From Pyropia yezoensis (taxonomy: Eukaryota > Rhodophyta > Bangiophyceae > Bangiales > Bangiaceae): a stretch of DNA of 64,000 nt. How positions within the stretch are numbered: the first letter of the stretch is position 1; each line of letters begins with the position of its first letter. This document shows, one piece after another, positions 1 to 10,580 of this stretch. The DNA lies in contig CM020618.1 in NCBI GenBank assembly GCA_009829735.1, forward strand, positions 38,788,894 to 38,852,893, written 5' to 3'. The translations under genes were made by a program, and so were the position numbers. The notes under the pieces were generated by a model. It was not told the DNA's origin, ran no database searches, and worked only from the letters and a program-made list of their open reading frames with translations.

Positions 1-1468
1 GGCGGACGGACAGCAAGAAGGATGAAGCCTGCCCGAGGGTAACCTCAAGGGTGAAGGTACCCTGCAACGGGTGGACCGGTCGCGAGGCCAACACACTCCC
101 GAAGTAGCGAAGACAGGAGCCGGTGTCAAACCGGAAAGCAGGGGCGGGTTCCCACCCCTCCTGCCATAGCGGCGGGCGCACGGGAGTGTATACCGGAGCA
201 CGACCGTTGCCGGTCTGCAACGCACACGTTATATCCGTGCGGAACGCATCCGCCATGACACCATGGTTACGTCGCCAACTCGACGCCGACTTCAACCCCG
301 CCATGGGCGGGTAGGGAGCCGTCAACGACAGATACGGGGGTACCCCCGGGTAGTAGTCAAAGTCGGGATACCGACCGGTACGGCTCACCGTCTCCCCAAA
401 CGCAACCGGCTCCGCCGCCGCCGCAATCCCCGAGCACTAGCCGGGTAGTCAATCTCCCGCGGCAACGCGGGGGCAATCAAGTCGCAGACCCCGAAGTTGG
501 GGTCGAGGTAGACCTCACCCCGTCCCACCCGGGTGCGCCAGAGCTGCGCATGCCGGTCGTCCGGCTGACTCAGGATCCAATGGTGTTCCACCCGGACCGC
601 GTTCGGCTGGTTGACCAGCCGCACCAACTCCCGCTCCCAGCACGGGTCCACCTTGACGCGCCGGGAGGATTCTCCACGGGGATGCACCAGGTGGAAGTCC
701 ACCCGCATACGCCCATCGGACTCCATCGACTCTTGCACCGTGAGGCCTCGAACCCGAGCCACCAAGTCGGACACCGACATGGCGGGTTGACCCGCCGCCA
801 CGGCGACGCCGCCACCCAACGGGGCAACCCGGGCAGGACCAGGAAGAATCGGGGGCGCCGGGGGACGCACCACCGGCAGAGGGGCCGACGTCGGAGATGG
901 ACGAGGCCGAGGAGGAAGAAGAAGGGCGGGCGCCCGCCCGGAGTAACTCCCGGTGTCAACCGCCATGGGAGAAGGAGCGTCTTGACCGCTCGACGCCCGC
1001 GGCACCGCAGGTACGGCACCGGCGCCGGCACCACCCGTCGGCGTAGCCCCCGCCTCGGAAGGGGAAGGCACTTGGACAGCCTCCGGAGCCGGAGCCCCGG
1101 CCGTGCGGACACCCGCACCGTCTTGACCCGCCGCACCGGGTGTCGCACCGCCACCACCACCCGCGTCAACGTCGGACCGCCTCGAGGAGTCACCGCCCGG
1201 ACACCCGGACCACCTTGACCAGCCGGAGTCGGCTGCGGGTCGCGACCTCCGCCGCAGGGCGGACCATCTTGAGGTACCTGCGGTGAGCCGGCACCGGCAC
1301 CAGGCCCCATCCGGGCAGCCGGCAGAGAGGGGGTAGAAGCCGCCACGCGCGGTTGACCGCCGGGTTGACCTCCGGCCGACGGCACCGTCGTGCCGCTGCA
1401 CACGGACGACAGTCCTCCGGCCGACAGACGGACGGACACCGCAGGCCCGTCGTCGTCAGACGAGCTCA
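1..1468 (-). repeat. Partial second copy of the element A antisense gene
   Basis: This stretch matches 8425-9894 almost base for base in the same orientation. I see two differences, both single-base losses in short homopolymers: one near 427-430 (four C instead of five) and one near 1174 (two G instead of three). Each breaks the minus-strand frame that is open in the downstream copy, so here the gene appears as two overlapping pieces (385-1401 and 570-1439). The copy stops at the run of N. It is either part of another chromovirus insertion lying in tandem with element A, or the same locus assembled twice with an error-prone contig end. Confidence 0.9.
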
Positions 1469-1968
1469 NNNNNNNNNNNNNNNNNNNNNNNNNNNNNNNN
1501 NNNNNNNNNNNNNNNNNNNNNNNNNNNNNNNNNNNNNNNNNNNNNNNNNNNNNNNNNNNNNNNNNNNNNNNNNNNNNNNNNNNNNNNNNNNNNNNNNNNN
1601 NNNNNNNNNNNNNNNNNNNNNNNNNNNNNNNNNNNNNNNNNNNNNNNNNNNNNNNNNNNNNNNNNNNNNNNNNNNNNNNNNNNNNNNNNNNNNNNNNNNN
1701 NNNNNNNNNNNNNNNNNNNNNNNNNNNNNNNNNNNNNNNNNNNNNNNNNNNNNNNNNNNNNNNNNNNNNNNNNNNNNNNNNNNNNNNNNNNNNNNNNNNN
1801 NNNNNNNNNNNNNNNNNNNNNNNNNNNNNNNNNNNNNNNNNNNNNNNNNNNNNNNNNNNNNNNNNNNNNNNNNNNNNNNNNNNNNNNNNNNNNNNNNNNN
1901 NNNNNNNNNNNNNNNNNNNNNNNNNNNNNNNNNNNNNNNNNNNNNNNNNNNNNNNNNNNNNNNNNNNN
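1469..1968. other. Assembly gap of exactly 500 N
   Basis: The run of N is exactly 500 long, which suggests a placeholder of unknown true size. It separates a copy of the element A 3' region from the gag-like part of element A. The missing 5' LTR, primer binding site and gag start of element A should lie here or be lost. Confidence 0.97.
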
Positions 1969-2894
1969 GACTACGAGCTGGGGAAGCTCCTCGGAGAAGG
2001 GGAGCTACGGGCCATCCTGTTTCGCAGGAGTACCCAAACTACGTGCGGAATATCCGCACGGGGCGCCAACACGGCACGGACGAACTTCAGTCGACTGATG
2101 CATATGTGCAAGTCCCTAGGGACGCCTACCGGGTTCTACACCCGGAGTGTGCCTTGGCCCCGAAGCCCAAGGGTGAGGGAGGCAAGCCCAGTCTTACCCC
2201 GGTACCGAGGCAAGAGAAGGTGGAACGTAAGGCCGCACCAGTACTGGTGGCGACCGAACATACCCCTATTGGTGAGGATGACCCTCTAGTCGACCAACAG
2301 GGCCACCTGTTGCTACCGGCGACGCCGGTGATTGATGAACATGGTACGGTAGCGTACATCGCCCCGGCTGGAACCCAGTTCCAGGTCAACGAAGGAACGG
2401 GACGGCGCGTCCCGTATGTGCGGACTACGGGGTACTCCCCGGTGACGGGTAACCCTCACCAACCCTTGCCAACATGGGCGGTGCACACGGAGGCACCCCC
2501 GCAGATTGCGGGCCGACCCAACCGGTTGGGGGAGTCCATGTTCCGGTTGACCCAAGGACCCAAGGCCTACCAGGGAGCAGGCACTCGGGCGCCCGAGGGA
2601 GGCAACCGTAGCTACGGGGCTACCCCGATGCGGCCTCAAGGGGGGACCGGCACGTCCGGATGTATGTTTGTGTGGGGATCCCCAGCACTGGGTGTCTTCC
2701 TGCCCACTCATTCCGAGGAGTCTCGGCGGGCAGCGGCGCAACGCAAGGCATCCACCGGGGGGTATCCCCCCCGAGCTCCCGGACCCGCACCGGGTAGGCA
2801 GCCAGCTCCAGGTGGAGTACTGGCCGTCGAGGGGGCACCTCCTCAGCCGGATGTCCCGGCGGACAGCACCCTACCAAGGGCGGGAAACGAGTAA
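1969..2894 (+). pseudogene. Gag-like region of element A, 5' truncated
   Basis: An open frame runs from the gap to a stop at 2894. By position it is the C-terminal part of Gag, the coat protein that binds the element RNA. It is Pro/Gly/Thr-rich and has no clear capsid motif. A zinc-knuckle-like pattern (C-x4-H-x4-C, around 2665-2705) is in a different frame from the upstream sequence, so a frame change lies near 2640-2660. The first Cys of the usual C-x2-C pair is displaced by one residue. The call rests on its place directly before the protease. Confidence 0.6.
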
Positions 2895-3059
2895 GAGGAA
2901 GGATGACCGGGGGGCGCTGGGGTCACCCAAGCAAGCCACCCCGGAGTACCGCGGGGAAAGCCCCACGGAGAGCGCGGTTGAGCCGACGCCGCATCAACCC
3001 CGGGTACACCTTCCGGCCCCGACGACACGGCGTCAGGGATTGATGACCAACCTCCAAGG

Positions 3060-4045
3060 TTGGGAGGAGAGGACGGGAAGCCCCGTCACGTTGAACCAGA
3101 CAAGGGCCCTGTTCAGGATGCCCGAGTTACACCGGATATCGGTGTAGGACATGTGTTGTTTACCTTGGAGAACTTCAAGGTATCAGCCACCCTGGGGGTT
3201 GAACCCCCAGTCGACACGATCGTACTACCCTGTACTGGACACAGGGGCTGGACCCAACCTTATCCGGAAGGATACCCTCCCGGACAAGTGGCTTCCACGA
3301 GTCAGAGTGACTCGGGGGACCCACCATCAAGGACGCGAATGGTCGACTCATTCGTACGACCGCAGCGATGTCGCTGCAGGTTACCATCGGGGATCTCACC
3401 ACGGAAGTTGACTTCCTGGTATGTGAAACGCTATCGGTGCCCTGCATACTGGGGTGCACCTTCATCAACGTTCACGTTGATGCAATCCGGCCAGGCCGGA
3501 GGACCGTCGAGCTTCAAGAAGCCGACGGGACGAAGCGAGGACACACGGCTATCGTCAGGGACCTGACGCTACAAGGAAGCCACGTTAACGTGGCTGAGGT
3601 GTACGCAAGCGTCGAGCCGAAGACACTTCGGTTGGCCAAGCGGACTCGCTTTGAGCCATTGTCAGAGACAGTCCTCCCGGTTAACTGCGACCTCGCAGGC
3701 ATCTGCAGAGTCCAGTCCAACCTACGGACGTACAAGCGCCATGGGTTGACCATGGCCAACGGTCTCATAGACCTCCCAGCAGAAGGGTCGTCCCTCCTAG
3801 TGATGGCGAACTACCGTCGTAAGGCAGTCACCCTCCGAAGGGAACTATCCTCGGGATTGCCGAACTCTACGAAGGAGATATCCTTACCCCTGATAAGGAA
3901 GGTCAAGTGGAACCACTTGAAGTACTGGCGGTCGCCGAGACCACCGAGCGACAGCAAACCGATGACGGGAAGCCTAACCCATCGGCGGCTCCGGCGGACC
4001 TGCGCCAAAGGACCAAGAGGCCTTGAAGGCACTGGCCGAGGCTGA
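3060..4045 (+). pseudogene. Aspartic protease and linker region of element A, frame-disrupted
   Basis: The retroviral-type aspartic protease that would cut Gag-Pol. The active-site motif LDTGAGPN is at 3235-3258. The residues leading into it, the motif itself and the following strand region (from about 3368, containing VCETLSVPCILGC) lie in three successive frames. At least two frame changes therefore fall between about 3225 and 3368. Two more occur near 3845 and near 4005, before the reverse transcriptase. The equivalent part of element B is one open frame, so these are breaks in this copy or sequence errors. Confidence 0.75.
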
Positions 4046-5024
4046 CCTCGACCACCTTCCCCCTTCGGTAGCCGAAGGGGTACGACGGATGCTAAGAAAG
4101 CATGACGTTATGTGGACAGGCGGGGCCTTGGGGACCATTGGGGCAACCCAACATCGTATAGACCTGGTACCAGGCGCACGACCCGCCCGCTCACAACCGC
4201 ACCGAGCGGGACCTATGCAACGAGAGATCGTTGATGGAGAAGTGAAGAGGATGAGTGAAGCTAAGGTGATCCGACCTTCGATGTCGGAATGGGGTGCCCC
4301 AGTCGTTATTGTGCCGAAGAAGGATCAAACCCCTCGGTTTTGCATCGATTATCGACGCCTCAACTTGGTTACCAAGAAGGACTCATACCCTTTACCAAGG
4401 ATGGATGAATGCATCGACTCCCTGGGGGAGGCTACGGTGTTTACCACCATCGACTGCAATGCCGGATACTGGCAGATCCCGGTGGCGGACGAGGATATCC
4501 CCAAGACGGCATTCGTCTGTCACAGTGGAGTGTACGAGTTCCTAAGGATGCCCTTCGGATTGTCCAACGCCCCCGCTACATTCCAGCGGGCTATCGACAT
4601 CATACTGTCTGGGGTGAAGTGGCGTAACTGCCTAGTGTACCTCGATGACGTCATCGTCTTCTCGCGTAACATGGATGACCATGTACAACATGTTGACGAG
4701 GTACTCACCCTCTTGAGGAACGCCGGGGTAACCCTGCGTCTGAAGAAGTGCGCCTTCTTCCAACAGACGGTCGAATATCTGGGCCACCAGATAACCCCTG
4801 GTAAACTAGGGGTACTCGAAGCCAATACCCGGGCACTCCGGGATGCCCGGTTCCCTAACACCCAGACGCAGCTCAAGAGCTTCCTGGGAATGTGCAATGT
4901 ATACCGACGGTTCGTCAAGGACTTCGCTCGGATAGCTAAACCGTTAACGGTTCTTACGAGCAGTACCTTACCCAAGGTACTCCAACCCCTTCGCCTAGCG
5001 AAGAGGAGGCATTCGAGTCGCTGA
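4023..5024 (+). pseudogene. Reverse transcriptase domain of element A
   Basis: Copies element RNA into DNA. The frame holds the Ty3-type reverse transcriptase core: FCIDYRRLN, the first catalytic Asp in TIDCNAGYWQI, MPFGLSNAPATFQ, the YLDD catalytic box at 4638-4649, and the thumb region ending in SFLGMCNVYRRFVKDF. Homology leaves this frame at about 4970 and resumes in another frame at 4979, so the stop at 5024 is an artefact of a frame change. The frame is entered from upstream without a real ATG. Confidence 0.88.
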
Positions 5025-7066
5025 AGCGAGCCCTACTAGCCCCACCCGTCCTTGCGTTACCGCATAGACGGGGTACCTTCGTCATCGATGTCGATGCATG
5101 TGATACACAAGTGGGATGCACCCTGTTACAGGGAGAGACGTTGATCGGCACCGATAACGTTATCCCGGACCTACGTCCGGTAGGGTACTTCAGCCGGACA
5201 CTCAACCCGGCTGAGCGGAACTATAGTGCCACCGAGCGTGAATGCCTCGGAGTTATATGGGCAGTGCAACTGCTCCGTCCATACCTGGAGGGCTCCAGGT
5301 TCATCGTGAGGTCCGACCACGAACCCCTACGATGGCTCCTCAACCTTGGTGACAAGGATTCCGATAGCCATGGGAGGCTAGCCCGATGGAGGCTGAAGAT
5401 GGCCGAGCACGACTACCGCACGGTGTATAAGGCTGGGTCAACCCACCACCTCGGAGACGCGTTGTCTCGACTCGACACCCCGAGCGGGGATACCCGCCCG
5501 GTGGACGAGGACATCCCGGTAGTACCGGTGTGCATGGTGGGTAATGCTACCCAGGGTATGGTTGACCATACCATGGCACACCTTGCGTGCCCATTGACCC
5601 TCGCGGACTTCCGCGAGGCACAGGCCAACGACGATGACTGTAGACGTCATCGTGCTAACCTCCTGGCCGGTACGGCCGGCATCTTCTCCGAGAACGAAGA
5701 CGGACTCATATACCGGCGGGCACCCGCCGATGGACGACATCAAGTCGTGGTTCCCGTGTCCTTACGGCAAGCCGTCATGGAACGAGAACATGAGAACCCT
5801 ACAGCCGGACACCCGGGGGGTTCACGTATGTTCGCAGCAATGCGAAGGTTCTTCTACTGGCCAGCAATGGCCGTCGACGTGGTCGACCACGTAAGGGGAT
5901 GCCACCCCTGTGCACGTAACCGCATGAGTCTACATAGGCAGGCGTCTGCCATGAAGCTATTCTCACCTGATGGGCCCAACGAGCAAGTCGCTATCGACAT
6001 ACTCGGGCCACTTCCGATAACGGAAGAAGGGAACAGGTACATCCTGGTCATGTCTGACCGCTTCACTAAGCTGTCAAGAGCGGCAGCCATCCCGAATGAT
6101 ACGGCATACACGATCATGAACGCAGTGGTTGACCACTGGATCAGTGCATACGGAGTCATGAAGCAACTCCTCTCCGATAACGGAGCAAACCTTACGTCGG
6201 CATTCTGCACGAAGGTCCTGGGCATGTTCGGTATCGAACCACGTCGGGCATCCGACTACCACCCGCAGTCCAACGGGCAGGTGGAGCGGTTCAACCGCAC
6301 CATCGTAAAGATGCTACAGTGCTACGTGGCCGAGCACACGAACACTTGGGACAGGCTTCTGTCCGTAATCACCCTGACATACAATGCCAGGCCACATCGG
6401 AGCACAAACATTGCTCCGCTGGAGTGGGTCATGCCACTAGGCGTCGGTAACCTGACGCTGCCACCCGGCAGGTGCACTCGGTATGATACACCGAAGGGCC
6501 GACCCGCCGAGCGCATCCACCTAGCTTGGTTGGCCAAGCTATCGTGGATGATTCCTAAGCTCAAGGGTGCCCTTGACAGAACACAACTTCGGTATAAGAA
6601 GAACTTCGACGCCCGACTACGGGTGCGCAACGCAACCCTGGTAACAGGTGACTGGGTCTATATCAGACACCAGAAGTTCCGAGGGAACAAGCTTATGCAA
6701 CCGGTCAAGGGACCGTACCAGATCCTCCACAGAGATAACCACTCTGTTATCTTACACTCCGATACGGAGATTCAACGCATCAGCATGAATGACGTCACAC
6801 CTGCTCCGATGCCGGAACAGCCTCAGCCGGTACCGGCTGGGTTGCTACATGAAGCTCTTACAACCCACCGGTCAGATGACCCGGTGGGACCGGATGGGAT
6901 TCCATACCAAGTAGAGAGCGTGGTCGGACACACCGACCCGGACCTACCAGGACCCTGGTACGTCAAGGTTATGTGGGTCGGATACGACTCACCCACCTGG
7001 GAACAGGCGGCAAATATACCCCGCCAACTACTCATGCCTTACATGAGGCGACGACGCCTACTGTAA
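4979..7066 (+). pseudogene. RNase H, integrase and chromodomain part of element A pol
   Basis: One open frame carries the rest of Pol. RNase H begins with FVIDVDACDTQVG (about 5080) and includes the TERECL segment near 5240. Integrase follows with an HHCC zinc motif (about 5790-5920) and the catalytic D-D-E triad in AIDILG (about 5995), LSDNGA (about 6175) and NGQVERFNRT (about 6275). The C-terminus has a chromodomain (about 6935-7040, WYVKVMWVGYDSPTWE), a module that guides integration to marked chromatin in chromoviruses. This part is intact but is cut from reverse transcriptase by the frame change near 4975. Confidence 0.92.
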
Positions 7067-7546
7067 CAACCCAACCGACACCGACTTCGGCTGTTGGGGG
7101 GTGAGGCTTATACCTACTAAGTAGGGTGTGACATGGTTAAAGCAGACTTAGGTTTCTAAGTCAAATCAGACTTAGGTTTCTAAGTCGAACCAAGCTTAGG
7201 TAACTAAGTAGAGCTAAGCTTAGGTAACTAAGTAAAAACCTGAACCTTAATAAGGTAACTTAAAGGTAAAGGCTAACTCCGATAATATCGAAGTAACTAG
7301 GAGGCTTACACGGGAGGATGACCTCCCAAAGCCAAGACACAAAGTGAGGGAGGATAACCTCCCCAAGCATGAACCAACCGGAAGAAGTTGGACGGGAGGC
7401 AAGGCACCACTGAGCCAGAAGGGGTACTCCCCAGGGCAGCAAACAGAGGCAAGCAATGCCCCCAGCGGGGGATGAGTTTATACTCACTACTACCCGGCTA
7501 CCATAAGGGTTGCCGGGGCCCTCTCCCGCACAAACAATAGCACTCC
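7067..7546. other. Spacer between convergent pol and antisense gene, rich in hairpins
   Basis: AT-richer than its surroundings and without an open frame. It holds the 24-bp hairpin array described separately, a palindrome CCTACTAAGTAGG at about 7112, ACCTTAATAAGGT near 7251, and two short hairpins of the form GGAGGATNACCTCC near 7312 and 7348. Because it lies between two converging genes it may serve to end transcription on both strands; that role is inferred from position only. Confidence 0.6.
7143..7238. repeat. Four 24-bp tandem repeats, each a hairpin
   Basis: Four units start at 7143, 7167, 7191 and 7215, a strict 24-bp period. The first two contain GACTTAGGTTTCTAAGTC and the last two AAGCTTAGGTAACTAAGT. 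Each unit has complementary arms (CTTAG and CTAAG) around a four-base loop, so either strand can fold into four consecutive stem-loops. They sit 77 bases after the pol stop and 309 bases after the end of the antisense gene. Confidence 0.9.
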
Positions 7547-9994
7547 TCAGTGGGTAGACCCACTGCCCGAGGGAGGCCACTCACGCGTAAGCGCGTAGAC
7601 CTCCGTGCTCCACCGGTCGGCAACGTCACGACGGTCGACCACCCGAGTTACCTCGGTGCATAGCTGGACGAGGGTGCTGCGGCCAGCCTCCACGTCCTCC
7701 AGAGCTTTCTGGAGGCGGTCCAGCACGCCACCGAAGCAACGCGCTGACCCAACCAGCGCAGCACCTGGGGGGATATCCCCCCAGCTAACAGAGAGACCCC
7801 CACGCATTGCGCGGGTAACAAGGGCGTCAACGCCTTCATACCAGAGACGGGGACCTCCGTCATGTAGGACAGGGGCGGGAGGTGACACTGGCGCAGCCAG
7901 AGGAGCCACAGGAGCCGACACGGCTACCACCGGAGCCGGTGGCACCTGATACGAGGCCCGGTAGGACCCTACCGAAGGGGCTCCACCGTAACCACGGCGG
8001 TACTCCGCCCGACGACGGGACACCTCACGCTCCCCACCCACAGAGCCCCACTCTCGGGGACGACGGCCTACCGCCGCCGGCATCGGGTTACCGAACCACG
8101 GAGCAAGGACCTGAAGAGGGTCATGGATAACCATGGGAATACCCAGGTCAGCAACAGCCTCGGTGGATGCCCACCCATGGCAACTGGGCTCACCCGGCTG
8201 AGTACGCCGGACACGCAACGAGTGACGAGGCAAGGGGGAAGCCCCAGCCTGCGGGTCCCGGTACGGGGGAAGGTCCAACACCCCAGCCCAGTTCACGGCA
8301 TCGTGAACAGCCAGCAGGGCTTCGAACTCCCGGGCCAACCCGGTCTTGGCAGCTATCAGATCCACGCCCAACTGCGCGATGTGCCGACGGACACCCGTCG
8401 GAAGATGAAACAGACGACCCTGCCGGCGGACGGACAGCAAGAAGGATGAAGCCTGCCCGAGGGTAACCTCAAGGGTGAAGGTACCCTGCAACGGGTGGAC
8501 CGGTCGCGAGGCCAACACACTCCCGAAGTAGCGAAGACAGGAGCCGGTGTCAAACCGGAAAGCAGGGGCGGGTTCCCACCCCTCCTGCCATAGCGGCGGG
8601 CGCACGGGAGTGTATACCGGAGCACGACCGTTGCCGGTCTGCAACGCACACGTTATATCCGTGCGGAACGCATCCGCCATGACACCATGGTTACGTCGCC
8701 AACTCGACGCCGACTTCAACCCCGCCATGGGCGGGTAGGGAGCCGTCAACGACAGATACGGGGGTACCCCCGGGTAGTAGTCAAAGTCGGGATACCGACC
8801 GGTACGGCTCACCGTCTCCCCAAACGCAACCGGCTCCGCCGCCGCCGCAATCCCCCGAGCACTAGCCGGGTAGTCAATCTCCCGCGGCAACGCGGGGGCA
8901 ATCAAGTCGCAGACCCCGAAGTTGGGGTCGAGGTAGACCTCACCCCGTCCCACCCGGGTGCGCCAGAGCTGCGCATGCCGGTCGTCCGGCTGACTCAGGA
9001 TCCAATGGTGTTCCACCCGGACCGCGTTCGGCTGGTTGACCAGCCGCACCAACTCCCGCTCCCAGCACGGGTCCACCTTGACGCGCCGGGAGGATTCTCC
9101 ACGGGGATGCACCAGGTGGAAGTCCACCCGCATACGCCCATCGGACTCCATCGACTCTTGCACCGTGAGGCCTCGAACCCGAGCCACCAAGTCGGACACC
9201 GACATGGCGGGTTGACCCGCCGCCACGGCGACGCCGCCACCCAACGGGGCAACCCGGGCAGGACCAGGAAGAATCGGGGGCGCCGGGGGACGCACCACCG
9301 GCAGAGGGGCCGACGTCGGAGATGGACGAGGCCGAGGAGGAAGAAGAAGGGCGGGCGCCCGCCCGGAGTAACTCCCGGTGTCAACCGCCATGGGAGAAGG
9401 AGCGTCTTGACCGCTCGACGCCCGCGGCACCGCAGGTACGGCACCGGCGCCGGCACCACCCGTCGGCGTAGCCCCCGCCTCGGAAGGGGAAGGCACTTGG
9501 ACAGCCTCCGGAGCCGGAGCCCCGGCCGTGCGGACACCCGCACCGTCTTGACCCGCCGCACCGGGTGTCGCACCGCCACCACCACCCGCGTCAACGTCGG
9601 GACCGCCTCGAGGAGTCACCGCCCGGACACCCGGACCACCTTGACCAGCCGGAGTCGGCTGCGGGTCGCGACCTCCGCCGCAGGGCGGACCATCTTGAGG
9701 TACCTGCGGTGAGCCGGCACCGGCACCAGGCCCCATCCGGGCAGCCGGCAGAGAGGGGGTAGAAGCCGCCACGCGCGGTTGACCGCCGGGTTGACCTCCG
9801 GCCGACGGCACCGTCGTGCCGCTGCACACGGACGACAGTCCTCCGGCCGACAGACGGACGGACACCGCAGGCCCGTCGTCGTCAGACGAGCTCACCCCGT
9901 AACGCGCGGCGTCGGGACCGACAGGCGCGTCGTCCTCCATCTCCTCCCCGATCAGGAGGTCTTCCTCCTCTTCAAGCACCTGGGGATAGGACAT
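7547..9994 (-). CDS. Long antisense protein gene of element A, unknown function
   Basis: An unbroken minus-strand frame of 815 codons from Met at 9994 lies between pol and the 3' LTR, facing pol. The frame stays open upstream to 10276, but those 94 codons are low complexity; Met 9994 opens an acidic stretch (LEEEEDLLIGEEMEDD). Next comes a Pro/Gly/Ala-rich disordered part, then from about 9205 a more ordered domain beginning MSVSDLVARVRGL with regular hydrophobic spacing, ending in a short helical tail. I see no nuclease, envelope or Gag motif, no signal peptide and no membrane segment. Additional antisense genes in this position are known from some plant Ty3/gypsy elements; kinship with those is not shown here. 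A role in controlling the element is only a guess. Confidence 0.7.
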   Translation of the reverse strand: MSYPQVLEEEEDLLIGEEMEDDAPVGPDAARYGVSSSDDDGPAVSVRLSAGGLSSVCSGTTVPSAGGQPGGQPRVAASTPSLPAARMGPGAGAGSPQVPQDGPPCGGGRDPQPTPAGQGGPGVRAVTPRGGPDVDAGGGGGATPGAAGQDGAGVRTAGAPAPEAVQVPSPSEAGATPTGGAGAGAVPAVPRASSGQDAPSPMAVDTGSYSGRAPALLLPPRPRPSPTSAPLPVVRPPAPPILPGPARVAPLGGGVAVAAGQPAMSVSDLVARVRGLTVQESMESDGRMRVDFHLVHPRGESSRRVKVDPCWERELVRLVNQPNAVRVEHHWILSQPDDRHAQLWRTRVGRGEVYLDPNFGVCDLIAPALPREIDYPASARGIAAAAEPVAFGETVSRTGRYPDFDYYPGVPPYLSLTAPYPPMAGLKSASSWRRNHGVMADAFRTDITCALQTGNGRAPVYTPVRPPLWQEGWEPAPAFRFDTGSCLRYFGSVLASRPVHPLQGTFTLEVTLGQASSFLLSVRRQGRLFHLPTGVRRHIAQLGVDLIAAKTGLAREFEALLAVHDAVNWAGVLDLPPYRDPQAGASPLPRHSLRVRRTQPGEPSCHGWASTEAVADLGIPMVIHDPLQVLAPWFGNPMPAAVGRRPREWGSVGGEREVSRRRAEYRRGYGGAPSVGSYRASYQVPPAPVVAVSAPVAPLAAPVSPPAPVLHDGGPRLWYEGVDALVTRAMRGGLSVSWGDIPPGAALVGSARCFGGVLDRLQKALEDVEAGRSTLVQLCTEVTRVVDRRDVADRWSTEVYALTREWPPSGSGSTH

Positions 9995-10568
9995 GATAAC
10001 GGGTGCGGAGTCCCCCGCGCCCACAAGCCGTCGACGGCTACAACCCGGTACGGTGGGATAACCGGGACGAGCCAGGGAAGCGCGGACACCCGCGCTTATG
10101 ACCACAAACGGCCACGAGAAGCGCCGCAGGCACGCGGGTCGACCCGCGCCCCACGGGGCTACGACCGCGCTCCACCCAGGCACCTGGGCGGGACGGGGCC
10201 ACACCCACACACGGGGTAAGTAAGGGGGGTCACCCCCAACCGCCCCCACGCAACGCGGGCAGCCCCCGCCCCCCACTCAATCGTCCACACGAGAGGGGCC
10301 CCCCTACCACCAGGCACCTGGTGGCGGATCCGCTTGCACCACCCCTCGGAAAGGGGGGGCGCGAACAGCAACCCGCATCGGGAATTTAACGGTCCGGAAA
10401 ACGGATCGTGTGTGTGTACCACGCAAAGGGGGGCACCCCCCTCGGCGACCTCGAAAAGGGGTGTCTGTCGCGACGGGGCGCAAAGCCCCACCCGACGGGT
10501 AAACAGTCACGCGACCCACTTACATTCGGTAACCCGAATGCAACTCGACCCGAGGACGGGCCGAATCT
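9995..10568. other. Region between antisense gene start and polypurine tract
   Basis: No gene is supported. The antisense promoter and leader should lie here. It contains several short perfect palindromes: AGCCGTCGACGGCT (10026-10039), CCCAGGCACCTGGG (about 10177-10190) and CCACCAGGCACCTGGTGG (10307-10324). The last two share the core CAGGCACCTG. Confidence 0.5.
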
Positions 10569-10580
10569 AAGGGGGGGATA
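10569..10580 (+). promoter_or_regulatory. Polypurine tract of element A
   Basis: The purine run AAGGGGGGGATA ends directly at the first base of the 3' LTR. This is the expected primer site for plus-strand DNA synthesis of an LTR retrotransposon. Confidence 0.85.

Noticed and set aside
550..1218. Plus-strand frame opposite the antisense gene copy (also 8687-9712)
   Set aside because: Arg/Pro/His-rich shadow of the minus-strand gene in GC-rich DNA; no domain.
9995..10276. N-terminal extension of the element A antisense gene to Met 10276
   Set aside because: Low-complexity Gly/Pro/Arg sequence; Met 9994 opens a protein-like acidic start.
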